From CAYLNH01 sp964384625 (GTDB taxonomy: Bacteria > Verrucomicrobiota > Lentisphaeria > JABSQK01), in NCBI GenBank assembly GCA_964384625.1, contig CAYLNH010000088.1, positions 1 to 25,163 of the forward strand: 25,163 bases of DNA. Direction: 5' to 3'. The notes under the pieces are model-generated. The model worked only from the letters and a program-made list of their open reading frames with translations, was not told the origin of the DNA and did no database searches. Below are positions 24,001 through 25,163 of the stretch, one piece after another. The translations under genes were made by a program, and so were the position numbers. Positions within the stretch are counted from its first letter, which is position 1. Every line of letters begins with the position of its first letter.

Positions 24001-25004
24001 TCTTCGTCTATGGCGGTTTTCAGGGCAATGAAACCAGCCTTGACGATCGTGATCCGGTGACCTACACCGTCAACCTTTCCGGTGATATCGGCGTCCAGGG
24101 CGATGCGACGGACAACAGCTATCACGTCGTCAACGCCGGCGTCCTCACCGAGATCCCCTTCCTTGACGGCGTCACCGTCAGAGACGGCCGGGCCGACGGC
24201 GCGGCGGCCGACGGCAACGGCGGCGGCCTCTATAACGCGGCGGCCTCCGGCGTCTTCCGGCGGGTGACCTTCATCGACAACTTCGCCTGGACATCCGGCG
24301 GCGGCGTTCACCTGGGCGGCGGCAACACCAAACTGCTGGACTGCCGCTTTGTGAACAACTACAGCGACACCATCGGCGGCGGCCTCGGCAATATGGGCGG
24401 CAACGCCACGGTTCGGCGCTGTCGGTTCGACGGGAACCGCAGCTATCTCGGCGGCGGCGCCTGCGACTGGGATGGTGCGGTCACAAGCTATATCAATGCG
24501 GTCTTCGAAAACAACACGGCCGACATCATCGGCGGCGGCGCCATCCTGGGCTACAACGCCACGGGCTATATCATCAACTGCACATTGGCCGGCAACAGCA
24601 CCACCGGTGTGGGCGGCGCCATCGACAGCATCGCGTCCACATACTATGTCCGCAACTCCATATGCTGGGGCAACACCGCCGACATCACCAACGAGCTGCA
24701 CGCCGGCAACGGCAGTACCTTCGACGTGACCAATTCCTGCATCAATGTTACTACCCCTTATCCCGGTATCGACAACATCAACGACGACCCCTTCCTGCAG
24801 GCCGACAAATCGCTTGGCGCCGGCAGTCCGGCAATCAACACCGGCGGCCCCGGCCCGGACATCCCGCGCGAGGACTACCGCAATTACGCCCGCGACGCCA
24901 GCCCGGACATGGGCGCCTACGAATACGGCGGTGTCGCCCCGACTTCGGTGACCGCCCCGTTAGCGCTCTCCACCGACTGCGCCGCCGCCGACGCCTGTCC
25001 GTAG
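15096..25004 (+). CDS. Giant exported Kp43-type subtilase with beta-helix modules
   Basis: A 3302-residue protein with signal peptide (1-27, ending near PGDA), a Lys/Arg-rich propeptide (28-100) and a subtilisin-like S8 domain (about 160-510). The catalytic residues are present: Asp177 (VGIWDGG), His203 (HATHVAGT), Asn321 (KSAGN) and Ser441 (SGTSMSTP). Residues 515-645 form the jelly-roll seen after Kp43-type subtilases (LCWTDPPG, LVNDLDLQL). An IPT/TIG-like domain (652-737) and a jelly-roll/MAM-like domain (748-915) follow. Five beta-helix modules of choice-of-anchor-Q type fill 919-3277; module three carries a delta-60 propeller. No C-terminal PEP-CTERM, Por or LPXTG-like signal is seen. 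GAGGGG lies 7 nt before ATG. A role as a secreted or surface protease with adhesive repeats is inferred. Confidence 0.92.
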   Translation: MTAFRRLSPRLLCVFALLLLFATPGDAGKRRRPKKKRGRPPKIEMPKKTSRAITPKQRTTSSKRGRSRNWWRRLLGVPPRNPVRFGPKRNRHDIVSELRAKQRWERWQAIWWARLHGIPIRIETKTVLMELIAVENGKPVYNQTTNVDAAISTAADQVRNMPPFNVDGSGWTVGIWDGGWARPTHQEFGGRVNALGSGSVHYHATHVAGTIGGTGYSGYENARGMAPAVTIDSYDWGLDASQMMARGMSYPGESGAIMLSNHSYGRTCGWVRDGGGNWYFYGDWAADVEPQFGQYGSDYARLWDGIAYSLPYYLVFKSAGNDRNDVGPTDGETVYYWNGSWQPITYDSAQHADGDSDYAGGFDTMNPRSCAKNILTVGAVNDANASAGGARDTSQATMTSFSSWGPTDDGRIKPDLVANGVELYSADSGHDADYRILSGTSMSTPNACGSAVLLVDYFEDRFPGQAMRASTLKALLIHTADDLGNPGPDYKNGWGLMNTKAAADVVKAYADNPSSQLLTEGRLTSANSSDTYRILWNGKDPIRVTLCWTDPPGAAANEHNNSDPKLVNDLDLQLTAPDGSVLSPFVLDPANPNNAATAGENNRDNVEQVLVSSPSPGVYTITVDYDGTLADGEQWYSLILTGGAQRVAPLLPGITEVIPHRGSGVMSMTICGRNFLTGAQARLTREGQTPIELTGEQVGSETIIGQLDLTGAAIGPWNVEVTNPDGRKAVMAGGFIVETAPGSAYATLPFVEDFETFPHAAYWRAFGSNDGRITWYQGLEPHAGVQHVILDDEFDDQTYSQAGIELTVYTAGWSNLVLRFYHKHFNDEPHPMSASYTTNEYSDGVSVSVDQITWYRVQDLSAGTADWSKYEINLSQLLAAQGILRPAKIYLRFQQYDNYPVEADGFAFDDISIDGDPRIVYVKHDATGSNDGSSWTNAFTSLQDALAVATFLDEVWIARGSYFPDTASPGDRNKRFQILSNMQIYGGFAGTETQRSQRDWVANPTYLNGNIGDPSSKFDNSYHVIYATSATNAIIDGVTIMNGHASGGNFESRAAGAALVTSDLHFRNCRFVGNHADHGGAAVTICSSPSAVATFTNCLFLDNSTSLASPGGTVEVAIDQPVVFNNCTFARNSAKGAEAIVNTDTVAVVVRNCILWDSPGVDEVSGNVTIANTCIRQTGYGGSNGNTENDPLFNRPTAFGGIWDVGSDYGDYGIPRTSPCRDAADAVTATAKDLLGYPRDRNPDMGAYEYQKRPLNVVLVDDSAVGANDGSTWEDAFNDLQDAIATAAAHADITEIWIAAGTYKPDGASPGDRTLSYLLIPGVAIYGGFAGIENQRSQRDWKTNIADLNGDLADDDGDNLNPDSTRRKNNSLHVIDATGADATAILDGVTVSHGNASVGPFPNHTGGGLWCVNVSPTVRNVTFYRNTAWNSGGAVSCVNGGSATIEDCTFNENFAQWGGGGLSVVDATPVIRRCRFIKNNTAGDGGGLRLANLSAPLTVVNGVFLNNSADDDGGGIYTYLGSNNATIINCSFSRNSADTGGGIACENSHPTITNCVLWYNAAVTSGPEIYSFMGAAPTISYNCIDHVALDGVDNNFRKRPHYADPDSDLHIRNNSPCIDRANSSGAPADDADGNSRDAKPDVGAYEKTPLLTRDIIYVKQDAVGNNDGTSWADAFNDLQDALAVAVVDSEIWIAGGSYRPDGASPDDRSLSFDLPEGAKLYGGFAGTETSRSQRDWPKNPTTLTGDIGEPGSYSDNSYHVVTMTGQGAGGGKVSTVVPGNYEVVYQLLQLMDGQYLGVGQVTNADSDVMLVRYTKSGIPDTGFGTNGIVTMNTGSGFWENIYAATLDEDGRIIVAGGRSGGGNSEIFIARFHANGQLDTTFAAGGFVTLSGGNGQWAEAVTTDNDGRIVVAGRRNGSNNDVIVARFLVNGELDMSFNGSGFRVQDIAGYNDQAYAVEIDSNDRIVVAGYAENASGRDVLAMRLLDDGSLDTSFDTDGIVTDDLGGGWDVARDLAIDAAGRLVITGDGQFGGNTDLFVLRLDTAGVRDNSFDTDGLVSLDINGHWDSGSQVRIDGNGSIVVFVNSDSGPSQYDFTVVRYTHAGVLDPSFNGTGIAQVDFAADSDEAWSGLIDDQGRLVTAGSAYAGDYAVGLTRHLADGTLDAEFGRSAPCRVDGLIVERGNGVGGATVPHGGGILLDAARLVVRNAMIRSNRAGQYGGGIHGDNGSTVDLENCLFYENVAQSYAGVDIDLESSSAVLNSCTLASYLAAVSTPSQIRCQNSTTGINIRNSILYPDIGSSMVQVIVTVNAPVFVNYSCVRAWAGPGTGNITVYPQYNPELRLGATSPCIGQADPATAADKDLDKHARDSDPDMGAYEYLPLAPAGIIYVKKSATGANNGTSWTDAYVDLQSALAAAVAGTNEIWVAADSYKPDNASPGDRSLTFTLKAGVGVYGGFIGTYETQRSHRRWLENITILTGDLNGDDDTTGNAENSYHVVTGAGTDATTTLNGFTVERGNADGAGTNEMRGAGLANFGTSPLIQSCTFRYCTAEEGGAVNNTGGIVVRDCVFLENRATDHGGGAIYNENAVLTLERCRFEKNSAVGMSSGPAVGGGAIYTYNAPITAVDCAFVENRVEIHDTGVPDDDAFRAPGGAIQSYGNSGPAGDMVIRRCTFARNRAGRGGAAVSYRRKAVFDKCEFAANAVTGLGGALDLRSPAEVENSRFVGNTADRYNGAYGNGGAVSVASFTSAPAVMDFDNCTFTCNRAERYGSTVFAYLNAPLTAVRLRNIISWSNPDIGSPPVHQRGAGTLPGTYVDVSYSNLEIAPAGLVTGVNNISADPQFVAAADPGADGTWGTVDDNYGDQHLQSSSPSIDTGDPNDPLADDLDGNPRNAMPDQGCYEAQFAGSKIIYVDIDAAGDNDGTSWTDAFNDLQDALAAANAHDQIWIAEGDYKPDGADPGNRGLAFNLKDRVFVYGGFQGNETSLDDRDPVTYTVNLSGDIGVQGDATDNSYHVVNAGVLTEIPFLDGVTVRDGRADGAAADGNGGGLYNAAASGVFRRVTFIDNFAWTSGGGVHLGGGNTKLLDCRFVNNYSDTIGGGLGNMGGNATVRRCRFDGNRSYLGGGACDWDGAVTSYINAVFENNTADIIGGGAILGYNATGYIINCTLAGNSTTGVGGAIDSIASTYYVRNSICWGNTADITNELHAGNGSTFDVTNSCINVTTPYPGIDNINDDPFLQADKSLGAGSPAINTGGPGPDIPREDYRNYARDASPDMGAYEYGGVAPTSVTAPLALSTDCAAADACP
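17850..24926 (+). repeat. Five intragenic beta-helix modules
   Basis: Modules begin at residues 919, 1256, 1655, 2384 and 2906 (bases 17850, 18861, 20058, 22245 and 23811). Each opens with an IIYV..-A.G.NDGTSW.DAF.DLQDAL pattern. It continues through EIWIA.G.Y.PD.ASPGDR, YGGFAG.E and NSYHVV, then GGG-rich beta-helix coils with N-C-T-F steps. It closes with D...R...PDMGAYEY; the fourth ends QGCYEA and the second DVGAYEK. The modules look like successive duplications within the gene. Confidence 0.9.
20406..21590 (+). other. Delta-60-type propeller inserted in beta-helix module 3
   Basis: Residues 1771-2165 hold seven strands of the DGRIIVAG type (at roughly 1792, 1849, 1905, 1961, 2018, 2074 and 2133), alternating with LDTSFDTDGIV-type turns about every 57 residues. 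This is the delta-60 repeat pattern. The last unit ends as a half blade (RHLADGTLDAEFG), suggesting ring closure with the first. The flanks are module-three beta-helix sequence on both sides. Confidence 0.8.
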
Positions 25005-25163
25005 GGCGGTCGCAACAACGTAGCTCGTGGCTCCGTAGCAATTCACCGTGTCGCCTTTTTGCTCCAGAGACACCACAGCCCTGCGCTGTGGAGCCGACGC
25101 CCTCGTCTTTCAGCGGATCTTCCAGCGTTTTTGCCCTGAACTCCTCTGATTTGAGCTCAAAAG
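25005..25163. other. Downstream flank of the giant gene
   Basis: A 7-bp hairpin CCACAGC-CCTGC-GCTGTGG (about 25071-25089) lies 67 nt after the stop without a T-run, so it is only a weak candidate for a transcript end. No further gene begins before the window ends. Confidence 0.35.

Noticed and set aside
23322..24701. A 459-codon minus-strand open frame within the giant protease gene
   Set aside because: Its translation mirrors the repeated GGG and DGT codons of the beta-helix modules. It has no ribosome site or recognisable fold.

Overview
The window is GC-rich bacterial DNA with nine supportable protein genes, no rRNA or tRNA, and an unusual load of structured intergenic repeats. No gene fixes the phylum. 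Very large secreted repeat proteins (a subtilisin-like protease with beta-helix modules, and a PQQ-like propeller/TPR protein), long repeat-filled intergenic gaps and mostly single-gene transcription units suggest an uncultured member of the Planctomycetota/Lentisphaerota/PVC-like bacteria. That placement is inference.

Layout. 1-260 holds no gene I can assign. A small PAS-like protein (261-770, minus) has its own promoter, and behind that promoter lies a palindrome-rich element (R1, 848-1081). An Ldh_2-family malate/lactate dehydrogenase (1322-2437, minus) is divergent from a BtrH-like papain-fold protein (2657-3619, plus). The latter converges on a 1714-residue exported protein with two PQQ-type propellers, a CBM9-like domain and TPR-like helices (3680-8824, minus). 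A 1-kb non-coding gap (8825-9823) contains several hairpins, a 71-bp tandem repeat and a near-consensus promoter for a trans-AT-type acyltransferase homologue (9824-10687) that has lost both catalytic residues. After another repeat-rich gap with a strong terminator come an Hpt-receiver phosphorelay protein (11365-12114), a TIM-barrel-like protein of unknown function (12292-13086), a minisatellite region, an ankyrin protein (13733-14341), two tandem R elements, and a 3302-residue exported protease (15096-25004).

The genes do not form one pathway. The two giant proteins both look like secreted modular proteins for the cell surface or polymer processing, and each has a foreign domain nested inside a repeat scaffold. 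The most unusual signals are regulatory or mobile in character. (1) The R element lies upstream of two unrelated genes with the same orientation and exactly 21 nt between a shared motif and the -35 box. (2) The catalytically dead acyltransferase gene is bracketed by direct copies of a 27/28-bp palindrome whose arms show two compensatory base-pair changes. (3) A seven-bladed delta-60 propeller is inserted at one loop of the third beta-helix module of the giant protease.
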